A stretch of DNA of 57,010 nt from Fictibacillus arsenicus (GTDB lineage Bacteria > Bacillota > Bacilli > Bacillales > Fictibacillaceae), in assembly GCF_001999465.1 (NCBI RefSeq), contig NZ_MQMF01000007.1:1-57010 (forward strand), given 5' to 3'. The notes below the pieces were generated by a model that searched no databases, was not told the origin of the DNA, and saw nothing but the letters and a program-made list of their open reading frames with translations. The position numbers and the translations under genes were made by a program. Below are positions 29,810 to 36,423 of this stretch, piece by piece. Every line of letters starts with the position of its first letter. Positions within the stretch are counted from its first letter, which is position 1.

Positions 29810-31396
29810 ATGAACACAAAAAAGTCTTCTGTTTGGGAAGGTGCTTTGCTGCTTACTGCAGCAGCCCTTGCTGTAAAATTATTAAGTGCCGTCTACCGGA
29901 TTCCCTATCAAAACATGACAGGTGATTTCGGTTTTTATGTATTTCAGCAAGCCTATCCTTTTTATGCGATAGCCGCTGCTGTTGCTTTTACAGGATTTCC
30001 GATGGCTCTTTCTAAAATGATCGCATCTGAAAAAAGCAACAATGACCATCTTATAAAGACGTCAATTTGGACATCCTTTTTGTTAGGGATTATTTCTTTT
30101 CTATCTTTGTTTATAACTGCACCATACATAGCAAATTTGATGGGTGACAGCCATCTTGTACTGCCTATCCGTGTTATTTCCGCACTGTTCTTATTTATAC
30201 CGCTGTCTGCATTTCTCAGAGGTACCTATCAAGGATATGGTGATATGCAGCTTACTGCTGTTTCACAGCTGCTCGAACAAACCGTTCGGGTTTCAGGTAT
30301 ATTATTAATTTCATTTTATTTTGTTAAAGAAGGCTATTCCAGTTATGAGACAGGAGCAGGCGCATTATCAGGGTCGGTTTTAGGAGCTGCAGCTTCAGGA
30401 TTGTTTCTTTTGTTCTTCTGGAGAAAAGGAATTACTCCCGCCTATCATCCTCAAGCCAAAATAAGGATTGCATATGGAACGGAACTTCTGAAGTCGAGTA
30501 TTTATCTTTCTTTAAGTGCACTTGTTCTAGCATTGATGCAGCTGGTTGATGCTTTCCTTTTTGTAAATGTGTGGGTGAATAGCGGTATGCAGGCGTATGA
30601 CGCTAAACTGTTAAAAGGGGTATTTGATCGAGGTCAGCCTCTTCTTCAATTGGGAACTGTAGCCGCAGCATCTGTAGCCCTTGCTGTCGTTCCAGAAATG
30701 GCTCATTTAGTACAGCAAAAAAGAAATGCTGATATTCAGTCACTTACAAAGCTGTCAGTAAAAATTTCTGTTGTTTTTGGCGGTGCAGCAGCAGTCGGGC
30801 TCATCTGTATTATGGAACCGCTAAATACTATGCTTTTTAGGAATGCAGAGGGATCATCTGCACTTGCTGTATTGTGTTTGTCCATTGTTTCAGTATCTAT
30901 TATTTATACTTCTACAGGCCTTTTGCAGGGAATCGGTCATGGAAGATATGCAGCGTTATCCATCCTGGCTGCAATGCTCGTAAAAGTAGCAGGAAACCTG
31001 ATATTGATACCGCACTTCGGAATGGAAGGAGCAGCACTTTCAACTGTTATTGCTACAAGTATTTCTGCAGTGCTCCAATTAATAAAACTCCAAATGGCTA
31101 CGAAATTTTTGAGCAATGTAAGGGCAGTTAACCTATTCTCTTATCTATTTTCATTAGGTGTTATGGCTGCCAGTGTTATGTTGTGGGTAATGATTGCCGA
31201 AAATATTTTTGAAGGTGTTTCTAGGTTAGATGCTATGTTTATCAGCTTAACTTCTTCGGTGCTTGGCGGAATGATCTACCTTACAGTCATTATAAAATTT
31301 AAAATATTTTCTCAAGGTGAGTGGGAATCAGTATTCCACTCTATCGACACAGTTAAAAAGCTAGTAGAACGGCTGAAAAAAAGGAGGCCAAAATGA
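29810..31396 (+). CDS. yabM: YabM, MOP-superfamily polysaccharide/lipid flippase
   Basis: Integral membrane protein of 528 residues with about 14 hydrophobic segments, a member of the SpoVB/MurJ/Wzx branch of the MOP exporters. The N-terminal GALLLTAAALAVKLLSAVYRIPY resembles SpoVB-type proteins. In B. subtilis four such paralogues exist and the role of YabM is not clear; lipid-linked precursor flipping is a family inference. Start ATG 29810 with GAGGTAC. It overlaps yabN by 4 bp (ATGA). Confidence 0.85.
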   Translation: MNTKKSSVWEGALLLTAAALAVKLLSAVYRIPYQNMTGDFGFYVFQQAYPFYAIAAAVAFTGFPMALSKMIASEKSNNDHLIKTSIWTSFLLGIISFLSLFITAPYIANLMGDSHLVLPIRVISALFLFIPLSAFLRGTYQGYGDMQLTAVSQLLEQTVRVSGILLISFYFVKEGYSSYETGAGALSGSVLGAAASGLFLLFFWRKGITPAYHPQAKIRIAYGTELLKSSIYLSLSALVLALMQLVDAFLFVNVWVNSGMQAYDAKLLKGVFDRGQPLLQLGTVAAASVALAVVPEMAHLVQQKRNADIQSLTKLSVKISVVFGGAAAVGLICIMEPLNTMLFRNAEGSSALAVLCLSIVSVSIIYTSTGLLQGIGHGRYAALSILAAMLVKVAGNLILIPHFGMEGAALSTVIATSISAVLQLIKLQMATKFLSNVRAVNLFSYLFSLGVMAASVMLWVMIAENIFEGVSRLDAMFISLTSSVLGGMIYLTVIIKFKIFSQGEWESVFHSIDTVKKLVERLKKRRPK

Positions 31397-32835
31397 ATAA
31401 AAAAATTACGATTATAGGCTTAGGAGCAGGGAACTTAGATCAAATGACGATCGGTATATATCGGTTGCTCGAATCAGCAGAAACAATATATGCGAGAACG
31501 ATCCATCACCCTGCTGTAGAAGAGCTGATCTCACAAGGTAAAACATTTAAAACATTTGATGATATCTATGAAAAGCATGATCAGTTCGAGCCTGTATATG
31601 AGGAAATTGCAGAACTTTTATTTAAGGCTGCTGAAGAAAAAGGACATGTCATTTATGCCGTGCCAGGCCATCCTTTAGTTGCTGAGCAGGCAGTTCAGCT
31701 TTTACTGCATAATGCTGATCAAAATAATACAGAAGTCTCTGTAGCTGGCGGTAAAAGTTTTCTCGATGAAATGTATACGGCGTTAAAGATTGACCCGATT
31801 GAAGGGTGCCAAATACTTGATGGGACATCATTAAAAAAAGAAGAGATCCAAATTCGTCATCATCTTGTTATCGTTCAAGTGTACGATTCTTTTATCGCAT
31901 CGGAAGTAAAGTTGACACTCATGGAGAAGTACCCAGATGATTATGAAGTGGCTGTTGTAACAGCAGCTGGAAGCTCAAGTGAGACAATCAAAAGAGTTCC
32001 GCTATATGAATTGGATCAGTCTGTAACATTAAACAATCTAACCGCTGTATACGTACCTCCTGTCAAAGAAGAAACGTTGATGTACAGAGATTTTGCATTT
32101 TTAAAGAGTGTTATTGAAAGATTGAGAGGTCCTGGAGGCTGTCCGTGGGATCAAAAGCAAACACACGTCAGTCTGAAGAAATACTTAATTGAAGAAGCGT
32201 ACGAAGTACTGGAAGCGATCGATGAGGAAGATGATGAGACTTTAGCTGAAGAGCTTGGCGATATTTTGCTGCAAGTGCTTCTGCACGCTCAGATTGGCGA
32301 GGAAGAAGGTTTTTTTGCGATAGATGATGTAATCTTTGTCTTAACCGAGAAGATGATCCGCCGCCACCCTCACGTGTTTAGTGATGTGAATGCAGAAGAT
32401 GCCGATGAAGTCGTTGCAAACTGGGAAGCTATAAAAGCACAGGAAGCGGGTAAGGAAAAAAGGGAGTCTCTATTGGACGGGGTGCCTAAAGGTATGCCGG
32501 CTATTCAAAAAGCCTTTCAATTTCAGAAAAAGGCCGCCAAGGTTGGATTTGACTGGAAAGATACAGAGCCGGTTTATGATAAGATTCTAGAAGAACTAAA
32601 AGAATTTCAAGAAGCTGAAGGTGAAGAACAGCTGAAAGAGCTTGGTGATCTGCTGTTTTCTGTAGTGAATTTAGCCCGTTTCTACAAAATAGATCCTGAA
32701 GAAGCTCTTAATGCAACGAACAGAAAGTTCTATAAGCGTTTCCGTTATATTGAGACTGCACTAAAAGAGAAGAATCTATCTTTTGAAGATGTAACAATGG
32801 AAGAAATGGACAGGCTTTGGGTCGAAGCAAAATAA
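31393..32835 (+). CDS. yabN: YabN: tetrapyrrole-methylase-like domain fused to MazG
   Basis: A 480-residue fusion. Residues 1 to about 225 form a SAM-dependent tetrapyrrole methylase-like domain (ITIIGLGAGNLDQMTIGIY; VYAVPGHPLVAEQ). The rest contains two MazG units; the first has LIEEAYEVLEAID and EELGDILLQVLLH, the EExxE...ExxD metal site of nucleoside triphosphate pyrophosphohydrolases. The MazG part of B. subtilis YabN hydrolyses NTPs; the methylase partner reaction is unknown. RBS AAAGGAGG in the yabM end. Confidence 0.9.
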   Translation: MNKKITIIGLGAGNLDQMTIGIYRLLESAETIYARTIHHPAVEELISQGKTFKTFDDIYEKHDQFEPVYEEIAELLFKAAEEKGHVIYAVPGHPLVAEQAVQLLLHNADQNNTEVSVAGGKSFLDEMYTALKIDPIEGCQILDGTSLKKEEIQIRHHLVIVQVYDSFIASEVKLTLMEKYPDDYEVAVVTAAGSSSETIKRVPLYELDQSVTLNNLTAVYVPPVKEETLMYRDFAFLKSVIERLRGPGGCPWDQKQTHVSLKKYLIEEAYEVLEAIDEEDDETLAEELGDILLQVLLHAQIGEEEGFFAIDDVIFVLTEKMIRRHPHVFSDVNAEDADEVVANWEAIKAQEAGKEKRESLLDGVPKGMPAIQKAFQFQKKAAKVGFDWKDTEPVYDKILEELKEFQEAEGEEQLKELGDLLFSVVNLARFYKIDPEEALNATNRKFYKRFRYIETALKEKNLSFEDVTMEEMDRLWVEAK

Positions 32836-32961
32836 TTTTTTTTTCAACAAAGAAGGATTATAGTGAGAAATAGAGAATATTTTCTCGAGAAATATCATGA
32901 ACCCTTAATTATAAAGGGTTTCTAGCGAATTCTTTGAAAGAAACTTTAGGAGGTAATAAAA

Positions 32962-33234
32962 ATGAACAAAAATGAATTGGTAACAAATATCTCAGAAAAG
33001 TCAGGTCTTACTAAGAAAGATGTAGAAACAGTCGTTAATGGCGTAATCGATGAAATCACTTCTGCTCTTAAAGGCGGAGAAAAAGTACAGTTTGTTGGAT
33101 TTGGAACTTTTGAAACTCGCGAGCGTTCTAGCCGTACTGGCCGCAACCCTCAAACAGGTAAAGAAATTCAAATCCCAGCTGCTACTGTTCCAGCATTTAA
33201 AGCAGGAAACAAGCTGAAAGAAGCTGTTAAGTAA
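32962..33234 (+). CDS. HU family DNA-binding protein
   Basis: A 90-residue HU protein. The N-terminal helices ([20 protein letters not shown]) are followed by [24 protein letters not shown], the beta arm that intercalates into DNA. HU bends and compacts the chromosome. It is clearly homologous to, but diverged from, HBsu, whose gene lies elsewhere in B. subtilis, so this may be a second HU. Strong TAGGAGG ribosome site. It stands between yabN and rqcP, where B. subtilis has no such gene, and only 2 bp separate it from rqcP. An inverted repeat AACCCTT / AAGGGTT is at 32900-32920. Confidence 0.93.
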   Translation: MNKNELVTNISEKSGLTKKDVETVVNGVIDEITSALKGGEKVQFVGFGTFETRERSSRTGRNPQTGKEIQIPAATVPAFKAGNKLKEAVK

Positions 33235-33236
33235 GC

Positions 33237-33503
33237 ATGCGCTTAGACAAATTTCTGAAAGTCTCCCGTCTTATTAAACGGAGAACCGTGGCGAAGGAGA
33301 TTTCAGATCAAGGCCGTATCACGATAAACGGATTGCAGGCGAAAGCTTCTTCTGATGTAAAAGTTGGGGACGAGCTTACAATTCGTTTTGGCCAAAAGCT
33401 TGTAAAGGTGAAAATCAACGAGCTTAAGGATACGACCAAAAAAGAGGACGCTGACAACATGTATACCGTCCTCGAAGAAAACCGCATCGAAACGACTGAG
33501 TAA
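33237..33503 (+). CDS. rqcP: RqcP (YabO), ribosome quality control S4-domain protein
   Basis: An 88-residue Hsp15/S4-type RNA-binding protein ([22 protein letters not shown]) that binds obstructed 50S subunits and works with RqcH to add alanine tails to stalled chains. RqcH is not in this window. The ATG at 33237 comes 2 bp after the HU stop, with only a weak ribosome site, so translation is likely coupled to HU. A strong terminator follows. Confidence 0.94.
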   Translation: MRLDKFLKVSRLIKRRTVAKEISDQGRITINGLQAKASSDVKVGDELTIRFGQKLVKVKINELKDTTKKEDADNMYTVLEENRIETTE

Positions 33504-33533
33504 AGAACCTGAATTCTTCAGGTTCTTTTCCTT
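33502..33533 (+). terminator. terminator after rqcP
   Basis: AAAGAACCTGAA / TTCAGGTTCTTT stem followed by T-rich sequence. Confidence 0.9.
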
Positions 33534-33566
33534 TTGTTGTTTTAGCATGGTTGTTCTATATGAGTT

Positions 33567-33694
33567 GTTGATTTACGCTCCAGGTCCTCGCTTTCCATGG
33601 GGCGTGCGGTGAGCCTCCTGCCGCTTTGCGCCATTAGGAGTCTCCACCTGACCGCTCGTCCCATAGGAGTCTCGGACCTTGCGCTTCAATCAAC
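33567..33694 (-). mobile_element. MITE-like repeat, copy 6 (short form)
   Basis: Core of 128 bp from GTTGATTTACG to AATCAAC with the hairpin GGTGAGCCTCCT / AGGAGTCTCCACC (one extra C). The outer arms cannot be traced with confidence. A small ORF beginning at 33597 runs through the repeat and is not a gene. Confidence 0.72.
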
Positions 33695-33776
33695 TTACAT
33701 GGAGGATAAAAAGAAAACATCCAAAACAAAAATACTACTGACTCAAAAAACAACTCTTTTGATTCATCATAGCTTG

Positions 33777-33805
33777 TTCTATTCCCCCAGCTTGTTTCAT
33801 ACATT
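33777..33805 (+). promoter_or_regulatory. sigma-E promoter of yabP-yabQ
   Basis: TTCTATT (33777-33783), 14-bp spacer, CATACATT (33798-33805). The -10 fits the mother-cell sigma-E consensus CATACANT at every position; the -35 matches KMATATT at 5 of 7. yabP is a sigma-E gene in B. subtilis. Confidence 0.7.
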
Positions 33806-33830
33806 TGTATAGAATAGAGGAGGGGAATGT

Positions 33831-34142
33831 ATGGACCAACGATATGATTTTAATAACAACTATAATCAAAAAGTAAGCACTCCAAATCATGATGTAAGAA
33901 TGATAGGCCGTAAGAATCTGGAGATCACAGGTGTTAAGCAGGTTGAAAGTTTTGATAATGAAGAATTTCTTCTTGAAACAACGATGGGCTTCCTGGCGAT
34001 ACGCGGGACAAACTTGAAGATGAAAAACCTTGATGTCGAATCTGGTGTAGTGAATATCGAAGGGAAAGTATTCGATCTTGTCTACCTTGACCAGCAAACC
34101 GGTGAAAAGAATAAAGGTTTCTTCGGCAAATTGTTCAAATGA
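33831..34142 (+). CDS. yabP: spore cortex/coat assembly protein YabP
   Basis: A 103-residue YabP/YqfC-family protein (GRKNLEITGVKQVESFDNEEFLLETTMGFLAIRGTNLKMKNL region) predicted as a small beta-rich domain. In B. subtilis it is made in the mother cell under sigma-E and is needed for normal spore formation; the molecular role is unknown. ATG 33831 follows GAGGAGGGG. It overlaps yabQ by 4 bp. Confidence 0.9.
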   Translation: MDQRYDFNNNYNQKVSTPNHDVRMIGRKNLEITGVKQVESFDNEEFLLETTMGFLAIRGTNLKMKNLDVESGVVNIEGKVFDLVYLDQQTGEKNKGFFGKLFK

Positions 34143-34738
34143 CGTTAACCGTACAGTTTCAAACAATGCTGGCTATGGTTTTCATGGGGATATGGATCGG
34201 CATGGCTGTTGATACTTACAGCCGGTTCATTCATGAAAAGCGAAAGTGGCACTGGCTTCATTTCTTAAATGACCTTCTTTTTTGGCTGGTACAGGCTTTG
34301 CTGGTTTTTTATGTTCTTCTTCATGTTAATCACGCGGAGATTCGCTTTTATATTTTTATAGCTTTAATTTGCGGTTATGCTGCTTATCGTGCACTTTTAG
34401 AAAACCTATATAAAAAGGTACTAGAATGGTTTGTTTCAGCAGCTGCAGCAATTTTCCGCTTTTTATACAATCTGTTTAACAGTTTACTTGTGGTGCCGAT
34501 AAAATGGTTGATTATGATTATTACGGGTATTCTTTTATATGTATTAAAGCTTTTACAAAGAATAGCCGTTGTTTTATTAAAAATTCTTTTTTCTCCTTTT
34601 AGATGGATCGGAAGGCTTGTATGGCGTTTCATTCCAAAACAAAAATGGTATAATTTAAAAGAGAAATATTTAAAAGTTGCAGGGTTTTTTAATTCGATGA
34701 AGAATAAAGTCAGCAATTGGAAGGGAAAAAAGAAGTAA
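34139..34738 (+). CDS. yabQ: spore cortex biosynthesis protein YabQ
   Basis: Membrane protein of 199 residues with about five hydrophobic segments (roughly 8-25, 42-62, 70-85, 100-118 and 120-150), and a strongly basic C-terminal tail. In B. subtilis YabQ locates to the forespore outer membrane and is required for cortex formation. It starts at ATG 34139 within the yabP stop, so it is expressed from the same sigma-E promoter. The downstream divIC ribosome site lies just after its stop. Confidence 0.9.
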   Translation: MTLTVQFQTMLAMVFMGIWIGMAVDTYSRFIHEKRKWHWLHFLNDLLFWLVQALLVFYVLLHVNHAEIRFYIFIALICGYAAYRALLENLYKKVLEWFVSAAAAIFRFLYNLFNSLLVVPIKWLIMIITGILLYVLKLLQRIAVVLLKILFSPFRWIGRLVWRFIPKQKWYNLKEKYLKVAGFFNSMKNKVSNWKGKKK

Positions 34739-34758
34739 AGGAGGGGAAGAGCGAACAA

Positions 34759-35118
34759 ATGCGCCAAAAGAAGATAACAGAGATTCACTCACAATACATC
34801 CAGAATAAAGAACGCCATGAGAAGGTGATCGCTAAACGTAAACGCGGACTATACAGGCGTTTAACGGGGGCTTTTATCGTATTTTCCTTTTTTGCTTTTT
34901 TAATTATTACGGGTATTGCAGAGCAACTCTCCCTTTTAAATGAAAAACAGACGGAACAAAAAGAGCTGACTGAAGAATATAAAGCTCTTTTACAAGAAAA
35001 GTCACAACTTAAAGATGAAGTGAATAAACTAAAAGACGAAGAATACATTGGGGAAATCGCCAGACGCGACTTTTTTATGTCAAAGCCTGGTGAAACAATC
35101 TTTAAACTTCCAGAATAA
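34759..35118 (+). CDS. divIC: cell division protein DivIC (FtsB-like)
   Basis: Bitopic division protein of 119 residues: a basic cytoplasmic N-terminus, one membrane span (about residues 36-56, RLTGAFIVFSFFAFLIITGI) and an extracellular coiled coil (about 60-100), ending in the conserved YIGEIARRDFFMSKPGE. It forms the FtsL-DivIC-DivIB complex that controls septal cell-wall synthesis. ATG 34759 lies 12 bp after AAAGGAGGGG; a TTG at 34717 would extend into yabQ. The sigma-E promoter upstream cannot explain its vegetative role, and I cannot point to a vegetative promoter. Confidence 0.93.
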   Translation: MRQKKITEIHSQYIQNKERHEKVIAKRKRGLYRRLTGAFIVFSFFAFLIITGIAEQLSLLNEKQTEQKELTEEYKALLQEKSQLKDEVNKLKDEEYIGEIARRDFFMSKPGETIFKLPE

Positions 35119-35133
35119 AGCAAGAAGCGTTCA

Positions 35134-35163
35134 TTGACACGCAGATTTTTTCGAATGTATAAT
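35134..35163 (+). promoter_or_regulatory. sigma-A promoter of yabR
   Basis: TTGACA (35134-35139), 18-bp spacer, TATAAT (35158-35163): both hexamers are perfect. Confidence 0.82.
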
Positions 35164-35209
35164 AAGTATTGATATCTTTTGAGATTTTTTAAGGAGGAGC
35201 ATTTTTTGC

Positions 35210-35650
35210 ATGTCAATTGAAGTAGGCAGCAAGTTGCAAGGGAAAGTTACTGGGATTACTCATTTTGGAGCGTTTGTTGAGCTGCCAGGGGGTACTACAG
35301 GACTCGTGCATATTAGCGAAGTTGCGGATAATTACGTAAAGGACATCAACGAATTTCTTAAAGTTGGTGATCAAGTCGAAGTAAAGGTTATGAGCATCGA
35401 GAAGGACGGAAAGATCGGTCTATCTATTAAGAAAGCAAAGGAAAATGTTGCTTCCACTAGACCTGCACCATCCAGAGGCGGATTCAACAAATCTCGCAAA
35501 GGTCCAAATCGCGGCGGAAATAATCATCCTACTGCATTATCTTTTGAGGATAAGATGAGTAAGTTCCTTAAGGATAGTGAAGACCGACTCACTACTTTAA
35601 AGCGTAGTACTGAATCAAAAAGAGGGGGCCGCGGCGGCCGAAGAGGATAA
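35210..35650 (+). CDS. yabR: S1 RNA-binding domain protein YabR
   Basis: 146 residues. The S1 domain covers residues 1-75 (GSKLQGKVTGITHFGAFVELPGG...GLVHISEVAD...GKIGLSIKKA). The C-terminal part is basic with Arg/Gly repeats, ending RGGRGGRRG; this linker is longer than I recall for B. subtilis (about 128 residues). The family is similar to polynucleotide phosphorylase S1 domains and general stress protein 13; its role is not established. ATG 35210 follows AAGGAGGAG at 13 bp. Confidence 0.92.
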   Translation: MSIEVGSKLQGKVTGITHFGAFVELPGGTTGLVHISEVADNYVKDINEFLKVGDQVEVKVMSIEKDGKIGLSIKKAKENVASTRPAPSRGGFNKSRKGPNRGGNNHPTALSFEDKMSKFLKDSEDRLTTLKRSTESKRGGRGGRRG

Positions 35651-35688
35651 TTGATGCATTTTTAATGCTCATTCATCTATATATGGCT

Positions 35689-35720
35689 AGCATCCTATTC
35701 ATTAGGGTGCTTTTATTTTT
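35689..35720 (+). terminator. terminator after yabR
   Basis: AGCATCCTA / TAGGGTGCT stem (one G-T pair) followed by TTTTATTTTT. Confidence 0.8.
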
Positions 35721-35774
35721 TACATTTTTTTCTAGAGGTTGTGCATTTGAATCGTTTTTTAACTTCGTTGACAA

Positions 35775-35904
35775 GTTGATTGGAGCGTAAGGTGCGAGAC
35801 TCCTACGGGATCAGCGGGACAGGTGAGACCACGGCAGGCTTGTTTAGCCTAGGGGGCTCACCGCACGCCCCGTGGAAAGCGAGCATCCTGAAGCGGAAAT
35901 CAAC
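35775..35904 (+). mobile_element. MITE-like repeat, copy 7 (short form)
   Basis: Core of 130 bp from GTTGATTGGAGCG to AATCAAC. The hairpin is GGTGAGACC...GGGGCTCACC with an inner AGGC / GCCT. Outer arms are not recognisable. It lies between the yabR terminator and the tRNA-Met promoter. Confidence 0.75.
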
Positions 35905-35972
35905 TACCTTCTTTGTTTTTGTTTAAACTACAAGAATAAAAAAACTTTTTCGACAAAAATTGAAAAGAACCG

Positions 35973-36001
35973 TTGACAGTTATATAGGATTCTTGTAATA
36001 T
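35973..36001 (+). promoter_or_regulatory. promoter of tRNA-Met
   Basis: TTGACA (35973-35978), 17-bp spacer, TAATAT (35996-36001), 22 bp before the mature tRNA. Confidence 0.7.
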
Positions 36002-36023
36002 ACTACTTGTGTCTTTTACAAAT

Positions 36024-36100
36024 GGCGGTGTAGCTCAGCTGGCTAGAGCGTACGGTTCATACCCGTGAGGTCGTGGGTTCGACTCCCTCCGCCGCTACCA
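36024..36100 (+). tRNA. tRNA-Met (CAT), elongator type
   Basis: 77 nt with encoded CCA. Acceptor GGCGGTG pairs CGCCGCT (G1-U72 and U6-G67 wobbles), D-stem GCTC/GAGC, anticodon stem TACGG/CCGTG with loop TTCATAC, T-stem GTGGG/CCCTC with a U-U mismatch at 50:64. The anticodon stem lacks the three G-C pairs of the initiator, so it is probably an elongator. It could in principle be the Ile tRNA whose CAU is modified to lysidine by TilS; I consider Met likelier because the B. subtilis gene at this locus is annotated Met. It has its own promoter and terminator. Confidence 0.92.
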
Positions 36101-36128
36101 TTTTTTGACACTTACATATAAAATATTC

Positions 36129-36158
36129 AAGAGCGCCCGCATGTGGCGCTCTTTTTTT
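36129..36158 (+). terminator. terminator after tRNA-Met
   Basis: AAGAGCGCC / GGCGCTCTT stem with a 7-nt loop and T-run. Confidence 0.92.
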
Positions 36159-36322
36159 ATGCCTAAAAAATATATTCAAATAAAATCCCCGTTTTATTTA
36201 ATAATTAACCATTTATTTTTCATCATAATTCTTCTTAATCTCTTTTAATTCAAGATTTAAGCTTTTATTTTTATACGAATGCTGTCCTCTTTTGCTTTTC
36301 TTTCGTGAAATGGTGGGGAAGA

Positions 36323-36390
36323 CCGTCGAGAAGTTTTTCTAGCAAACATTGTTCTTTTGACAAAATCTTTGTTCTAAACCTGTTTATAAT
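36323..36390 (+). promoter_or_regulatory. Spo0A-dependent promoter of spoIIE
   Basis: TTGACA (36357-36362) and TATAAT (36385-36390) are separated by 22 bp, too far for ordinary sigma-A use. TTTGACAA (36356-36363) is the complement of the Spo0A box TTGTCAAA and overlaps the -35. A weaker box CCGTCGAG is at 36323-36330. The B. subtilis spoIIE promoter likewise has a wide spacer and is activated by Spo0A~P. Confidence 0.75.
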
Positions 36391-36423
36391 GGTTACACAA
36401 ATTGGAAACGGGTGGTGTATGGG

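Noticed and set aside
33597-33812. 71-codon ORF downstream of rqcP
   Set aside because: Its first half is the repeat core (copy 6); the frame is open because the repeat lacks stops in this phase. The same peptide-like stretch (SLxxLCAxRSLHLTARPxG) recurs from other copies, showing it comes from the repeat.
35949-35956. Spo0A box TTCGACAA before the tRNA-Met promoter
   Set aside because: It is an exact 8-mer match in AT-rich DNA, but a tRNA promoter is an unlikely Spo0A target; such matches are expected by chance.
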